DNA of 64,000 nucleotides, from the NCBI RefSeq assembly GCF_014725735.1, contig NZ_CP061368.1, positions 3,053,225 through 3,117,224 of the forward strand, written 5' to 3'. The position numbers and the translations under genes are program-made. Numbering within the stretch: position 1 is the first letter of the stretch; every line of letters starts with the position of its first letter. The notes under the pieces were generated by a model. The model was not told the origin of the DNA. It searched no databases and saw nothing but the letters and a program-made list of their open reading frames with translations. The DNA comes from Wenzhouxiangella sp. AB-CW3. Its GTDB lineage: Bacteria > Pseudomonadota > Gammaproteobacteria > Xanthomonadales > Wenzhouxiangellaceae. Positions 1-9,080 of this stretch are shown piece after piece.

Positions 1-130
1 GAAGTCGAAAGACCCACCCCCCTTGACGGAGGTCACGTCTTGAAACTGACTTTGACGAACAAATGCATATAACGCATTAATCTAAGAAGGCGCTAATAGC
101 ATTCTAATATATTTGTGCCGGCCGGCGAGA

Positions 131-152
131 ATCCGGCCACTTTCGGCCGGAT
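131..152 (-). terminator. Hairpin just past the metalloprotease gene, weak terminator candidate
   Basis: A perfect 8-bp stem (ATCCGGCC at 131-138, GGCCGGAT at 145-152) encloses a 6-nt loop, 45 bases beyond the stop of the leftward gene. No T-run follows on the minus strand, so intrinsic termination is uncertain. The remaining bases 1-196 are AT-richer and hold no gene I can support. Confidence 0.35.
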
Positions 153-196
153 CTCGGCACGTTCCCGTCCAAGCCGTACGGGGCCAGACAGACTGT

Positions 197-2533
197 CTAT
201 TCAGTACTCACATGGAGCCTTACGCCATCCACCTCGGACAGTCCATACAGGGATGTGTATAGGTACTCGTTGCCTTCAGGAGATGACACGACGATGGTCT
301 TCGCGGTGCCCGTGCTCGTGTCGGATTGGTCGTACTCTTCCGTGGTGGCCCATCCGGCCTGACGCACGTACAGACCTACATCGCCGCTGCCTTCGGACAA
401 CTCGATCCGGATCGAATTCACCCCTTCCGGCACGAAGGTGTAAAAGTATGCAATTTCGCCATCATTGAGGCTGAGATCCTCCAGGTAGCAGTCCGGACCC
501 ACCTCGCTGTCGGACTCGTGGTCGCACGCCTCCGGATCCGGCTCTGGGGGATCTGGATCAGGAGATTCATCTCCAGCCTCAAATCTCGAGTGGAAGATCT
601 CGTCGGTTCCCGGCTCCGGCTCGGAGGTATCACAGAGATCCGACGATCCGGCATCATTCAAGCAGTCGATCCACTCATGGAACTGCTGGTCGAGAGATGA
701 ACCGATCCCGTCCAGGTACTGATGATACTGCGAATACTGACCCACCCGCCAATAGTCCAGCATCTCATCGACCTTCTCTCGGTGAAGTTCGAACATGAAC
801 CGCGTGGCCAGGTACCCCCATGCATAGACACGGTCGGCATTGTGCTGGTAGGTGTTCTGGAACAGCTCACTCAGCTCATAGGTCTTGTTCGAGCTGATAT
901 CAAGCGCCCATGGGTTATCGTTTCGCATGGAAATATACTCTGCCAACCCTTCAATCCACCAGATGGTCGGGGCTGAAATGCTTTCCACGAACCCACCGTA
1001 GAGATTGAATCTTCCATCGAGGTAGTGCACATACTCATGCAGGAAGTTCCAGATCACGAAATCGGGCAACAACCACTCAGCCTGGTAGGCAATAAAGCGG
1101 GCCTGGTTGTTGGGGTCGGAGGGATCGCCCTCCAGGTATATTCCACCGTTATTGGTATCGTTGCCGAAAATCACACCGGAATAGGTCTGGTAGCTATTGC
1201 TTGAGTCAAAAACCACCATTTCCAGGGTTTCGTTATAGTCGTCGGGAACAGGGGTGTCCGGCGTCGTGTCAAACTCATCGTGGAACTCCTGCTCCAGTGC
1301 AAGCGCCTGACTGCAACTATCCTCCAACTGGGGCTCGGTCATTTCCTGCGCGCGGATGTAGAGTGTTGCGCTGCATTCGTGTTCAATCGAAAGCACCTGG
1401 TTCTCCAGATCCTCTCGAAAGTTGCAGATTCCGTATTCCTGGCAGTAATCCGGATCGAACCACAACGCGATATCCGCCGTTCCAACCCATATGGAAGCAC
1501 CCGGGCCCATCATGGACCATTCCTGCAGCACGTTCACGACCATCGGCCTGATCGTTGGGCGGAGATCGGCATACTGGAGGAAGCGGGCAAGCTCTCCCCC
1601 GGCGTTGGCAAGCAAGTACTCGCTGTCCGTGCCTTCCAGGTAAGAATTGTCGGACAGGAACCTGTCCAGCGCGCTCAGGATCTCCGAATCGTTCAGCACA
1701 TGACTCAGCACCCCATCAAGCTGATGACTGCGGAACAGCACGACAAACACGCCATTTGCTGCACCACGCCAGTGCCAGATACCATTGCGCTGACTATCGA
1801 AAGCGTCAAGCACGGTAACCAACGTATCGAAATGACTCAGAGCCTGCTCGGCGCTGTCGATCAAGGTTATGAATTCGGAAAGCGTTTCCGCATGAGGTTC
1901 GCTGGCATCAAGAAAATGGGGTGAACCAACGAACTGATCCATGGCGGAACCAATCGCGCTGTTCAGCGAAGCCCCATACTCCGGAATGGAATCCGAATAC
2001 CATGCCACAAAGTATCCTGCACGCAGATAGAGAATGATCTGCAGCAGCCCGTCACTGTTATCTCCCTGGTACTGGCTGGCATGGTGCTGCAGACCATTGG
2101 CCATGTCGACCATGCGACTTTCAGCGAAGGCATCATTCGCCAGGGCGTCGTCAATCGAGAACAGACTGTTGATGCATGTCGTTGAGCGAGAACGCACGTA
2201 ATCCACAAGCGCCCACCCATTCAGAGATGCAAATTGTGCATGATCACACTCACCACGTTCCAGCGCTGCAATGGCGCGATGCGGGTGAGCATGATGGTCC
2301 GGATGCTTTTCGTAGGCTTGATCCGGATGTGGAAGTGGTTCTGAAAAGGGCGGACGCTCGTCAGGCGTGAACGTCCGGCGATCCGGCCGCTCTGCAGCCG
2401 GATTGTTTAACGACCCTACGGAATCATATGAAGCAGGTGGCGGCGCAGAGAGCGCCATGGTGAATGGAATGACTGAAAGAGCAAGTAGAAAAGCAAAGCG
2501 AATCGCTCCGCCGCCATTGCGCGGATACCGCAT
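197..2533 (-). CDS. Secreted M9-like zinc metalloprotease (microbial collagenase type) with PPC domain
   Basis: Probably a secreted collagenase-class protease. A signal peptide is visible at about residues 1-30 (basic start, hydrophobic core, ALSA). The first 400 residues are helical and resemble the activator half of Vibrio-type collagenases. The zinc site HEYVH is at residues 499-503 and is followed by WIEGLAEY around 525-532, which supplies the usual downstream glutamate ligand. After the catalytic part comes IFHSRFE (646-652), a Pro/Asp/Glu linker, then about 100 residues of a PPC-like beta domain that ends the protein. The IFHSRFE motif matches the extreme C termini of four other exported proteins here, so the PPC domain may have been added behind a former C terminus. 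The 160-bp gap to the upstream gene probably holds its own promoter. The substrate is not shown by the sequence. Confidence 0.85.
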   Translation of the reverse strand: MRYPRNGGGAIRFAFLLALSVIPFTMALSAPPPASYDSVGSLNNPAAERPDRRTFTPDERPPFSEPLPHPDQAYEKHPDHHAHPHRAIAALERGECDHAQFASLNGWALVDYVRSRSTTCINSLFSIDDALANDAFAESRMVDMANGLQHHASQYQGDNSDGLLQIILYLRAGYFVAWYSDSIPEYGASLNSAIGSAMDQFVGSPHFLDASEPHAETLSEFITLIDSAEQALSHFDTLVTVLDAFDSQRNGIWHWRGAANGVFVVLFRSHQLDGVLSHVLNDSEILSALDRFLSDNSYLEGTDSEYLLANAGGELARFLQYADLRPTIRPMVVNVLQEWSMMGPGASIWVGTADIALWFDPDYCQEYGICNFREDLENQVLSIEHECSATLYIRAQEMTEPQLEDSCSQALALEQEFHDEFDTTPDTPVPDDYNETLEMVVFDSSNSYQTYSGVIFGNDTNNGGIYLEGDPSDPNNQARFIAYQAEWLLPDFVIWNFLHEYVHYLDGRFNLYGGFVESISAPTIWWIEGLAEYISMRNDNPWALDISSNKTYELSELFQNTYQHNADRVYAWGYLATRFMFELHREKVDEMLDYWRVGQYSQYHQYLDGIGSSLDQQFHEWIDCLNDAGSSDLCDTSEPEPGTDEIFHSRFEAGDESPDPDPPEPDPEACDHESDSEVGPDCYLEDLSLNDGEIAYFYTFVPEGVNSIRIELSEGSGDVGLYVRQAGWATTEEYDQSDTSTGTAKTIVVSSPEGNEYLYTSLYGLSEVDGVRLHVSTE

Positions 2534-2694
2534 GAAAACCTCCCGTTTCCCTGGTTATTAATAAGCTCGCCTTGCCTCTGCAGGCGTAGCGAGAACGTCA
2601 TCCCCTTGTTGTTTGTCTGACATTCTCAGCACTGGTGGAAGGCAAATATAGGCGGCACTCGTCTCGGTTCATGCGGATATCAGCACAGTCGTTT

Positions 2695-5600
2695 TCATTG
2701 CTCCCACGGGAGTGAGCCGCGCTCGCGCTGCTGCGGGGCGATCTGGTGCAAGGTCAGGGCATCGAACAGGCGACCATTGACCATGGTGTATTCGATCTCT
2801 TCGGCATGACGCAGATCTTCCAGGGGATCGCCGTCAACGACCACCAGGTCGGCGAGCTTGCCGACCTCCAGGGAACCGAGATCGGCATCCATGCCGAGGT
2901 ACCGGGCGCTGCGCAGGGTAGCTGAACGCAGCACCTCGTGATTACCCATGCCGCCCTGGGCGAGCAAGCGCATTTCCCAGTGAGCGTCGATACCGGCCAT
3001 CTGCCCGTGCCCGCCCATCTGTACCGCGACCCCGCGCCTTGCCAGTTCGGCCACGCTGCGCGACACCTCGAAGTGGTGATAGTCCTCTTCCGGCGACCAC
3101 ACCGGACGGCGGGCCATTGGAATCACCACTTCGCGGGGCATGAAGGTGAGCAATCGCTCGTTTTCATGGACGCGGTCGCGGGCATAGAAGTAGCGCTCGC
3201 CCCATTGGCCACCAAAGACCGAGACCAGGGCCGGGGTGTAGCGGGTGTCGGACTCGGCCCAGAGCCGAAGCACGTCTTCATACAATGGTGCGATGGGCAC
3301 GTTGTGTTCGATGCCCGTGTGCCCGTCCAGAATATGAGTCATATTGAAGACAAACGTTGACCCGCCTTCGGAGACGTTCAGCATACCGAGCTCGCGGGCC
3401 GCCGCGACAAACATCTGGCGCACGTCCCGGCGGGGCTGGTTGTAGCTCTTGACCGAGAACGCGCCGACATCGCGCAGGCGGCGAAGATGCATGAGGGCAT
3501 CCTCGTAGCTTTCCACCTCGGCACGGAAAGGCGCCTCGGCACCATAGAGGTTGGTTCCGGTACTGAACAGGCGCGGGCCGATCATCTCACCGGCTCGAAT
3601 CAACTCGGCATTGGCAAAGAACTGCTCGGTATCCGTGGACGGGTCGTGAATCGTGGTGACACCAAAGGCCAGACTCGCCAGGTACTCGTAGTGGGTCTGC
3701 GGCATGATCCCGTTGCTACCGGTGGGCCCATGCCAGTGCACATCGATCAGCCCCGGGATGATGGTGCGGCCGGAGACATCGATCCGCCGGGCGTCGGCAG
3801 GAATGCTCACCTCATCGGAAGGGCCGACAGCGGCAATCCGGTTGTCAGTGACCACGACCGTGCCCTCGTCGATCACCTCATCGTCGCGCATGGTCACCAG
3901 GCGGGCCCCCTCAAGGGCGATGGTGCCGCCGGGGCGGTCGCTTGCCGTCCGGAACCCAATCGGAGTCTTTCGGGCCGATGCAATCTCGGCCTGGCCAGCA
4001 TCCTCGTCCCCCAGGAAGTCAAAGACCCCGGCCAGTGGCTGCTCATACAGGTTGGGACCCAGCGCCCAGTAGACACGGTCGCCCTGCGGGGCCCAGTGCA
4101 GATAAAAGCCGGAATCGTCCGTTACCGGCTGGATCGGATAGGCGCGCTCTCCCGGTGAGAAAGTCACGACTCGGCCGGCGGACGGCATCGGTGCCATATA
4201 CATCCGAAAGCGCTCCATCACGGCCACGAATCGGCCATCCGGCGAGGGGATGAAGTCGCTGGCCTGATCGGAGCGCATATGAACAAAGGGCTCGCGGCCG
4301 TCACGATTGACGCTGAACAGAGTGCGGTCACCCTCCTCGAAACCGTTGAGATAGACCCGCTCCCCGCTTTCGGTAAAGCGCGGCCGCGCACCCGACTCGG
4401 TCACCAATCGCGGCTGGCCGCCAGTAGCGGATATTTCGTAAATGCCGGTGTCGCGTGAATAGAGATTGCCCCGCAGCCGGTCACCGGCCACGCGCCGGTA
4501 GAGAATGTGCTGCCCGTCCGGGGAAAAGACCGGCTCGACATAATGACCCGGTTCGCCGAGCACCATGCGGCCGCCACGGCCATTGGCGCGGATGGTGCGG
4601 ACCGTGCCCAACTCATCGTCACTCCAGGTGGTGTAGACAATGTGACGCCCGTCCGGCGACCAGCTTGGGTGCAGCTCCCAGTGATCGTTCTGGCGAGTCA
4701 GTGGTCGCGGCTCGCCGTCCGGGAAATCCTTGATATACAGCCGTCCAAGTGCCGAGTAAACCACCTGCCGACCGTCCGGCGACACGCTGGCCCAACGGAG
4801 CATTCGAACATCGAAGCGCTCCGGGTGCGGGTCGACCGAGGTACGCACCGCCTCGGTGATCTGGTGCTGAACGTGGGCGCGGAAGGGAATCTTCTCGGCC
4901 TCCCCGCTGGCTACATCGATACGGTGAAGCTGCCCACCGGCCCAGATCACGATGGACTCGCCATCCGGCGTCCAGGCGTAACCGGGATAAAGACCGAACA
5001 GCGCCCAGCCCTCCTGCTGGTCGTGATCGAGGCCGTCCCATAGCGCGCGTTCGCGCCCACTTTCCATCTCGTGCAGCATGAGCACGGAGCGCTCATCGAT
5101 GCGGCGCACAAAGGCCAGCGTCTTGCCGTCGGGAGAGACCCGGGGAGTGACCTGCCCACCTGGTGCGCTGAGAAAGCGCTCCCGCTCGCCGGACTCGAGA
5201 TCGACGCGGACAATGGCGTAGATCAGCCCGTGGGGGTCGCGGCTGTACTCGAAGCCGCCGCCGGGCGAGACATCCTCGGTGTAGAAAAGGTAGCGCCCGT
5301 CCGGGGATATCTCGGGATCGGTGGAATTCTGCTCCCAGTTGGGCCGGTCGGTCAGCCGAAGGCCGCTCCCGCCGCCATCCACATGCCACATCCACATCTC
5401 GCCGGCACCCAGGGACCGACGGTGCCGGAAATGCTTGCGGGCCACGATGTAGTCCCCGTCCGGCTTCCAGACCGGATTCTTCACCTGGCGCTCATTCTCG
5501 CGGCTGACCTGTTGGAGATTCTCCCCGGACCGATCCATCACCCAGATATTCTCGATCCCGTCCCGGTCGCTGACGAAGGCGATCCGGGACCCGTCGGGGC

Positions 5601-5925
5601 TGAAGCGGGGCTGGGTCTGGTAGGCGTGTCCGCTGGTGAGCCGCCTGGCCTCGCCGCCTTTGATAGGCATCAGGTAAACATGGCCAAGCATGTCGAACAC
5701 CAACTCGCGCCCGTCCGGCGAGACATCGACATTCATCCATGTCCCCTCCTCGGTCCAGAAATCGACCTCGCTGCCCACGTCGCGGGCAACGGTCACGTCC
5801 CAGGCCTGTCCATCACCGTCGGGCAGCCCCTGGGCATGCAGCGGCGAGAGCGAGAGTGACAGAAGCAGGAACAGCGGTAGGGAAAAGCATGCCGGTGTCA
5901 GTGAATGTCTGCATGAGTGAAACAT
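2695..5925 (-). CDS. Exported TolB-like propeller / amidohydrolase fusion
   Basis: A 1076-residue exported enzyme. I chose the ATG at 5925 because it begins directly with a signal peptide (hydrophobic LPLFLLLSLSLS, then HAQG); an in-frame ATG at 6009 would add 28 unlike residues. About residues 40-640 contain many PD40/WD40-type repeats with the recurrent SPDG core, forming one or two beta propellers. From about 680 an amidohydrolase domain follows, with the metal-binding VHWHG near residue 729 and the closing LGSLEVGKLADLVVVDGDP typical of metal-dependent hydrolases. Family members act on cyclic amides or peptides (imidazolonepropionase/prolidase-like); the substrate cannot be read here. It ends 161 bases before the metalloprotease gene on the same strand, so they may be independent units. 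Confidence 0.88.
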   Translation of the reverse strand: MFHSCRHSLTPACFSLPLFLLLSLSLSPLHAQGLPDGDGQAWDVTVARDVGSEVDFWTEEGTWMNVDVSPDGRELVFDMLGHVYLMPIKGGEARRLTSGHAYQTQPRFSPDGSRIAFVSDRDGIENIWVMDRSGENLQQVSRENERQVKNPVWKPDGDYIVARKHFRHRRSLGAGEMWMWHVDGGGSGLRLTDRPNWEQNSTDPEISPDGRYLFYTEDVSPGGGFEYSRDPHGLIYAIVRVDLESGERERFLSAPGGQVTPRVSPDGKTLAFVRRIDERSVLMLHEMESGRERALWDGLDHDQQEGWALFGLYPGYAWTPDGESIVIWAGGQLHRIDVASGEAEKIPFRAHVQHQITEAVRTSVDPHPERFDVRMLRWASVSPDGRQVVYSALGRLYIKDFPDGEPRPLTRQNDHWELHPSWSPDGRHIVYTTWSDDELGTVRTIRANGRGGRMVLGEPGHYVEPVFSPDGQHILYRRVAGDRLRGNLYSRDTGIYEISATGGQPRLVTESGARPRFTESGERVYLNGFEEGDRTLFSVNRDGREPFVHMRSDQASDFIPSPDGRFVAVMERFRMYMAPMPSAGRVVTFSPGERAYPIQPVTDDSGFYLHWAPQGDRVYWALGPNLYEQPLAGVFDFLGDEDAGQAEIASARKTPIGFRTASDRPGGTIALEGARLVTMRDDEVIDEGTVVVTDNRIAAVGPSDEVSIPADARRIDVSGRTIIPGLIDVHWHGPTGSNGIMPQTHYEYLASLAFGVTTIHDPSTDTEQFFANAELIRAGEMIGPRLFSTGTNLYGAEAPFRAEVESYEDALMHLRRLRDVGAFSVKSYNQPRRDVRQMFVAAARELGMLNVSEGGSTFVFNMTHILDGHTGIEHNVPIAPLYEDVLRLWAESDTRYTPALVSVFGGQWGERYFYARDRVHENERLLTFMPREVVIPMARRPVWSPEEDYHHFEVSRSVAELARRGVAVQMGGHGQMAGIDAHWEMRLLAQGGMGNHEVLRSATLRSARYLGMDADLGSLEVGKLADLVVVDGDPLEDLRHAEEIEYTMVNGRLFDALTLHQIAPQQRERGSLPWEQ

Positions 5926-6139
5926 AAGCGTCCAGTATCCTGATTGCCGGGTGTATTCATTATGCACCAGCCCCTCTGGCCAGCTCGGCCCGCATCGCCC
6001 CCTCAGCAATCATCCCACCGCAGGATGCGCCAAACTAGTTGGAATCCGACATCCCGGATGCGGAATTGAGCACAATTTGACGCCGGCAACCGGGCCGGAT
6101 AACTTGCACCACATGCAGCACACACCGAGGCCAACAGCG

Positions 6140-6865
6140 ATGATGAGCTCGTCAGTCCCTTCGGCTGACATTCAGGTTCTGTTCGATGCGCTTCCGGACA
6201 CGGTCTTCTTCATCAAGGACCAGCATGGCCGCTACACCCACTGCAACCTCACCCTGGTCAAACGCCTCGGACGCAGAACCCACGACGAGGTCATCGGCAA
6301 GACCTCCGAAGAACTGTTTCCATCGCCGCTGGGAGCGTCCTACAGCTCACAGGACATGCGGGTGGTCAAGGGAAATCTGATATCGGACAAGCTCGAAATC
6401 CACCTCTACCCCAATCGCCGACCGGGCTGGTGCCTCACCCTGAAGCGCCCGCTGTACGACAAGGAACAGGTACAGGGCCTGATCGGCATATCCCATGACC
6501 TTGGCAAGACCAACAGTCGCCACTCGGCCTACGAGCGACTGAAGAAGGTCGTCTCCCATATGCGAGATCATATTGACGAACACACCCGAATTGATGCTCT
6601 GGCCGAGCTTGCCGACATCTCCGTCGCACAACTCGAACGACAGTTCCGCCATGTCTTCCAGGTCAGCCCCCAGCAGTACCTCAAGAAGCTGCGAATCGAG
6701 CTGGCCATGAAGCTGCTCGAGGGCGATGAAAACATCGCCTGCATCGGCCAGCAATGCGGCTTCAGCGACCAGAGCGCCTTCTCCAGACAGTTCAAGCTCA
6801 CCGTCGGCATCACCCCCATGCAGTTCCGCAAGATGACCCAGTCCGAGCCCAGCAAGCAACCCTGA
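6140..6865 (+). CDS. PAS-domain AraC-family transcriptional regulator
   Basis: A cytoplasmic regulator of about 241 residues. The first ~115 residues form a PAS fold (LFDALPDTVFFIKDQHGRY and the closing GLIGISHDLG), which probably binds a small ligand or cofactor. The last ~100 residues are an AraC/XylS helix-turn-helix pair (LAELADISVAQLERQFRHVF and CGFSDQSAFSRQFK). The start is placed at the ATGATG at 6140, with GAGG about ten bases upstream; an ATG at 6113 lacks a ribosome site, and a still earlier in-frame ATG at 5951 would run into the opposite gene. The gene is divergent from the amidohydrolase gene with about 215 bases between the starts, so it may control that gene; this is inference. 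Confidence 0.85.
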   Translation: MMSSSVPSADIQVLFDALPDTVFFIKDQHGRYTHCNLTLVKRLGRRTHDEVIGKTSEELFPSPLGASYSSQDMRVVKGNLISDKLEIHLYPNRRPGWCLTLKRPLYDKEQVQGLIGISHDLGKTNSRHSAYERLKKVVSHMRDHIDEHTRIDALAELADISVAQLERQFRHVFQVSPQQYLKKLRIELAMKLLEGDENIACIGQQCGFSDQSAFSRQFKLTVGITPMQFRKMTQSEPSKQP

Positions 6866-6987
6866 CCCGGCGCCCGCAACGCCATTGAATTCCGGCCATG
6901 GGTACGGCAAAATTGATCCGGGCGCGGGCAGATAATCTGCTTCAATGAGCTCGTGAATGGATTCTGACCGATGAACCCGGAGTCACG

Positions 6988-7269
6988 ATGTTGAGCAAGC
7001 GAGTACTATCTGTTTACCTCCCGATCCTGCTGCTGATCATATCCATAATCCGGTTTATTCTGGAAGCAGACTACTCGCATTTCATTCTTATTTTGGGAAT
7101 GGTTAGCGTGAGTTGCGGCATCATCCTCGCCAGAAGCGCAATGCACTCAATACAGGAAGGGAACGATTTGGATGGATTACATCAGGAAAGCATCTGCAGG
7201 CCAGCATCCATTCAGTTGGCACGAACGAACGCGCATCAATCAGCATCAACGGCCAACCCATCGTACTGA
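6988..7269 (+). CDS. Small membrane protein, unknown function
   Basis: A 93-residue ORF with a good ribosome site (CGGAG, then ATG). Residues 8-25 and 33-49 are two hydrophobic helices (VYLPILLLIISIIRFI and HFILILGMVSVSCGIILA). The last ~35 residues look less protein-like than the overlapping +2-shifted frame from 7113, so this could be the 5' part of a frameshifted gene continuing in that frame, or the first cistron of an overlapping operon. I do not recognise a family. Confidence 0.55.
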   Translation: MLSKRVLSVYLPILLLIISIIRFILEADYSHFILILGMVSVSCGIILARSAMHSIQEGNDLDGLHQESICRPASIQLARTNAHQSASTANPSY

Positions 7270-7439
7270 CAATATATAAAGGTGGAAAAGAGGCGGTAAT
7301 GACGTTCGCACACGTCCAGGATGTTGCCGATTTTCTGGAATCCAGTTCAACAATGCGCCTTCGTGACTTCCAGCCGACACCTCCAGAAAAGGACGGCCTC
7401 ACAAGCCCCGCTGACCATCAGAACCGGACCGCACCTTGA
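7113..7439 (+). CDS. Small overlapping ORF, possible cytoplasmic protein or frameshifted continuation
   Basis: A 108-residue frame overlapping the previous gene by 157 bases. Its middle (SISINGQPIVLTIYKGGKEAVMTFAHVQDVADFLES, from about residue 43) has clear amphipathic beta/alpha character, unlike the overlapped frame, so part of it is probably translated. Its TGA sits inside TTGA, overlapping the TTG start of the next gene by four bases, which suggests translational coupling. It may be an independent small protein whose start lies further in, or the true C-terminal half of the 6988 gene after a frameshift. No family recognised. Confidence 0.4.
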   Translation: MRHHPRQKRNALNTGRERFGWITSGKHLQASIHSVGTNERASISINGQPIVLTIYKGGKEAVMTFAHVQDVADFLESSSTMRLRDFQPTPPEKDGLTSPADHQNRTAP

Positions 7440-7909
7440 CTCAACTGCTACTGAAAAGCGCGCTCGCCGCCGGCCTCTTCATTGCCTTCCTGGTTGTAGC
7501 GATTCGAATCAAGGTTTGGCGGTTTCGTCAGTCGGCCCGCAATAAGCGACCGACTACATCGCCCGAACAGGATCGAGAAGACATTCTTGAGCCACCCCGG
7601 ATAGGCCACTACCCTCGTTGGACGGTACTGACCGCGGCTGCTGGAGCTTTCGTTGCTCTGACCTCGCTTCTTGCGGCGATTGGCACACCGAAAACAGAAC
7701 CCCCGTCCGCGCAGGAAACCCTGCTCTGGGTTGTCTTCTCGCTGAGCCTGCTCTCGTTTCTGCCGCTGGCATTTATCAGGCTGAAGGAGATCGTCTACTC
7801 CCTGGCAGGCATCCCGCCGGATTTCGGCAGCAACAAGGACCAGAACCCCGGAAGTTTCGGAAAATCCGGTGGAACCAGTCCAGGAACAAAGGATCAGAGC
7901 CGAGGCTGA
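7436..7909 (+). CDS. Three-helix inner-membrane protein, unknown function
   Basis: A 157-residue protein starting at TTG within the TTGA stop/start overlap of the preceding frame. Three hydrophobic segments are visible at about residues 5-27, 64-86 and 97-119, with a charged loop between the first two and a Gly/Ser/Asn/Lys-rich soluble tail (SNKDQNPGSFGKSGGTS). It forms an operon with the two small upstream genes and is followed after 89 bases by the acetyltransferase gene. No family recognised. Confidence 0.6.
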   Translation: MTQLLLKSALAAGLFIAFLVVAIRIKVWRFRQSARNKRPTTSPEQDREDILEPPRIGHYPRWTVLTAAAGAFVALTSLLAAIGTPKTEPPSAQETLLWVVFSLSLLSFLPLAFIRLKEIVYSLAGIPPDFGSNKDQNPGSFGKSGGTSPGTKDQSRG

Positions 7910-7998
7910 CAGGGACCCGGCCAGGACTCCCTTCACTTCACGGCCCGACCTGCTCGGTCGGACAAGCCACCAACAAGAACCAACAATGGAGAGATCAA

Positions 7999-8562
7999 GT
8001 GTCAGAGGCGCTATTCTTCCCCACCATTGAGACCGGACGACTGCTGATGAACCCCCTGACAGACGAAGACTCGGCGGAACTGTTGGGCATTTTCTCGGAT
8101 GCGGACGTAATGAGGTACTGGAACACACCGCCATGGAAGGATATGCAAGACGCTCTGGATTTCATCAATGAAAGCCACGATTCCATGAAGGCCAGAAAAT
8201 CAATCGTGTTGGGAATCTACAGCAAGTCGACCAACGACCTGACCGGCAAATGCATGCTCTTCTCATATGACGAGCAGTCCAAACGCGCGGAAATAGGTTT
8301 CGGCCTGGGCCGGGACTACTGGGGAAAAGGCTACATCGGCGAGGCAGGAGAAGCCTTGATCCAGTACGGATTCAAGTCACTGGGCCTGCGCCGCATAGAA
8401 GCGGACATCGACCCGGACAACCACGCCTCGGCAAAAGCACTGGAAAGGCTGGGATTCCAGCAGGAAGGCCTGCTGCGACAACGATGGGAAGTCAACGGCA
8501 TCGTCTCCGATTCCGCACTGTACGGAAGACTGGCCAGCGACCCCTGCCCGCAGCAACAATAG
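7999..8562 (+). CDS. GNAT acetyltransferase, RimJ/RimL type
   Basis: A 187-residue acetyl-CoA-dependent N-acetyltransferase. I placed the start at GTG 7999, preceded by GGAGA five bases away; the reading frame is open much further upstream but that part overlaps other genes. The N terminus (IETGRLLMNPLTDEDS) and the acetyl-CoA loop (GLGRDYWGKGYIGEA, around residue 100) are typical of RimJ/RimL proteins that acetylate protein N termini or small amines. The C terminus NHASAKALERLGFQQEGLLR is the usual family ending. The specific substrate is unknown. Confidence 0.88.
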   Translation: MSEALFFPTIETGRLLMNPLTDEDSAELLGIFSDADVMRYWNTPPWKDMQDALDFINESHDSMKARKSIVLGIYSKSTNDLTGKCMLFSYDEQSKRAEIGFGLGRDYWGKGYIGEAGEALIQYGFKSLGLRRIEADIDPDNHASAKALERLGFQQEGLLRQRWEVNGIVSDSALYGRLASDPCPQQQ

Positions 8563-8569
8563 TGAACCG

Positions 8570-8598
8570 GGCCGGGTTATCCATTTCATTGCCCGGCC
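8570..8598. terminator. Possible bidirectional hairpin between convergent genes
   Basis: GGCCGGG (8570-8576) and CCCGGCC (8592-8598) form a 7-bp stem between the ends of the convergent acetyltransferase and VOC genes. There is no clean T-tract, so its role as a terminator is weakly supported. Confidence 0.35.
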
Positions 8599-8611
8599 TA
8601 TAGCCTACCGA

Positions 8612-8977
8612 TCATTTTGCAGCATCCGGTGACATGGAAGGCGACAGGCAAACCGACCACATGTGACCATCCGGGTCGACAATCCGCACCGGCAGATGAT
8701 CTGAGTTCGGCGCACGCACACCCTGAAAAACAGTACGCCAAGCCCCAGGCCGAAGCATTACGCGATTGAGCGGCAGTGTTGACAGGGGGACACATAGGTC
8801 AGACGAACGTACCGGCCTGGGAATGCCGGGCAATTCGCGTAAACGTAGCTGGCGCTGGCGACCCAGTGACAATGTTGCACCACAGCCTGATTCACAAACC
8901 AAGCCAGCCCCGAAGAAATGGGTGTAGAACTCAATGCTGCGTGCAATATTGTCGACAAGCAGATCGAAGTAGTGCAT
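8612..8977 (-). CDS. VOC (glyoxalase/dioxygenase superfamily) protein
   Basis: A 121-residue single-domain VOC protein. It begins MHYFDLLVDNIARSIEFYTHFFG and ends with PVRIVDPDGHMWSV, the two beta-alpha-beta modules of the fold. Family members bind a divalent metal and act in glyoxalase, dioxygenase or antibiotic-binding roles; the specific role is not evident. It is divergent from the LysR gene across a 103-bp gap, the classic arrangement for a LysR-controlled target. Confidence 0.8.
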   Translation of the reverse strand: MHYFDLLVDNIARSIEFYTHFFGAGLVCESGCGATLSLGRQRQLRLRELPGIPRPVRSSDLCVPLSTLPLNRVMLRPGAWRTVFQGVRAPNSDHLPVRIVDPDGHMWSVCLSPSMSPDAAK

Positions 8978-9015
8978 AACGAAATCCTTTCGTTCAGAAG
9001 TGAACCTGCACTATA

Positions 9016-9031
9016 CTGTTTCTCAGAACAG
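9016..9031. promoter_or_regulatory. LysR-type box candidate
   Basis: CTGTT-N6-AACAG forms an inverted repeat inside the 103-bp spacer between the divergent VOC and LysR genes. The size and the T/A-centred arms fit the T-N11-A pattern of LysR binding sites, so it may be the operator for both promoters. Confidence 0.4.
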
Positions 9032-9080
9032 CCGTTAACCCACCTTGAGATGATTCACTGTTTCCTGCACGATACAATCC

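Noticed and set aside
5071-5859. Rightward frame inside the amidohydrolase gene
   Set aside because: Antisense shadow of the propeller repeats; no independent start signal.
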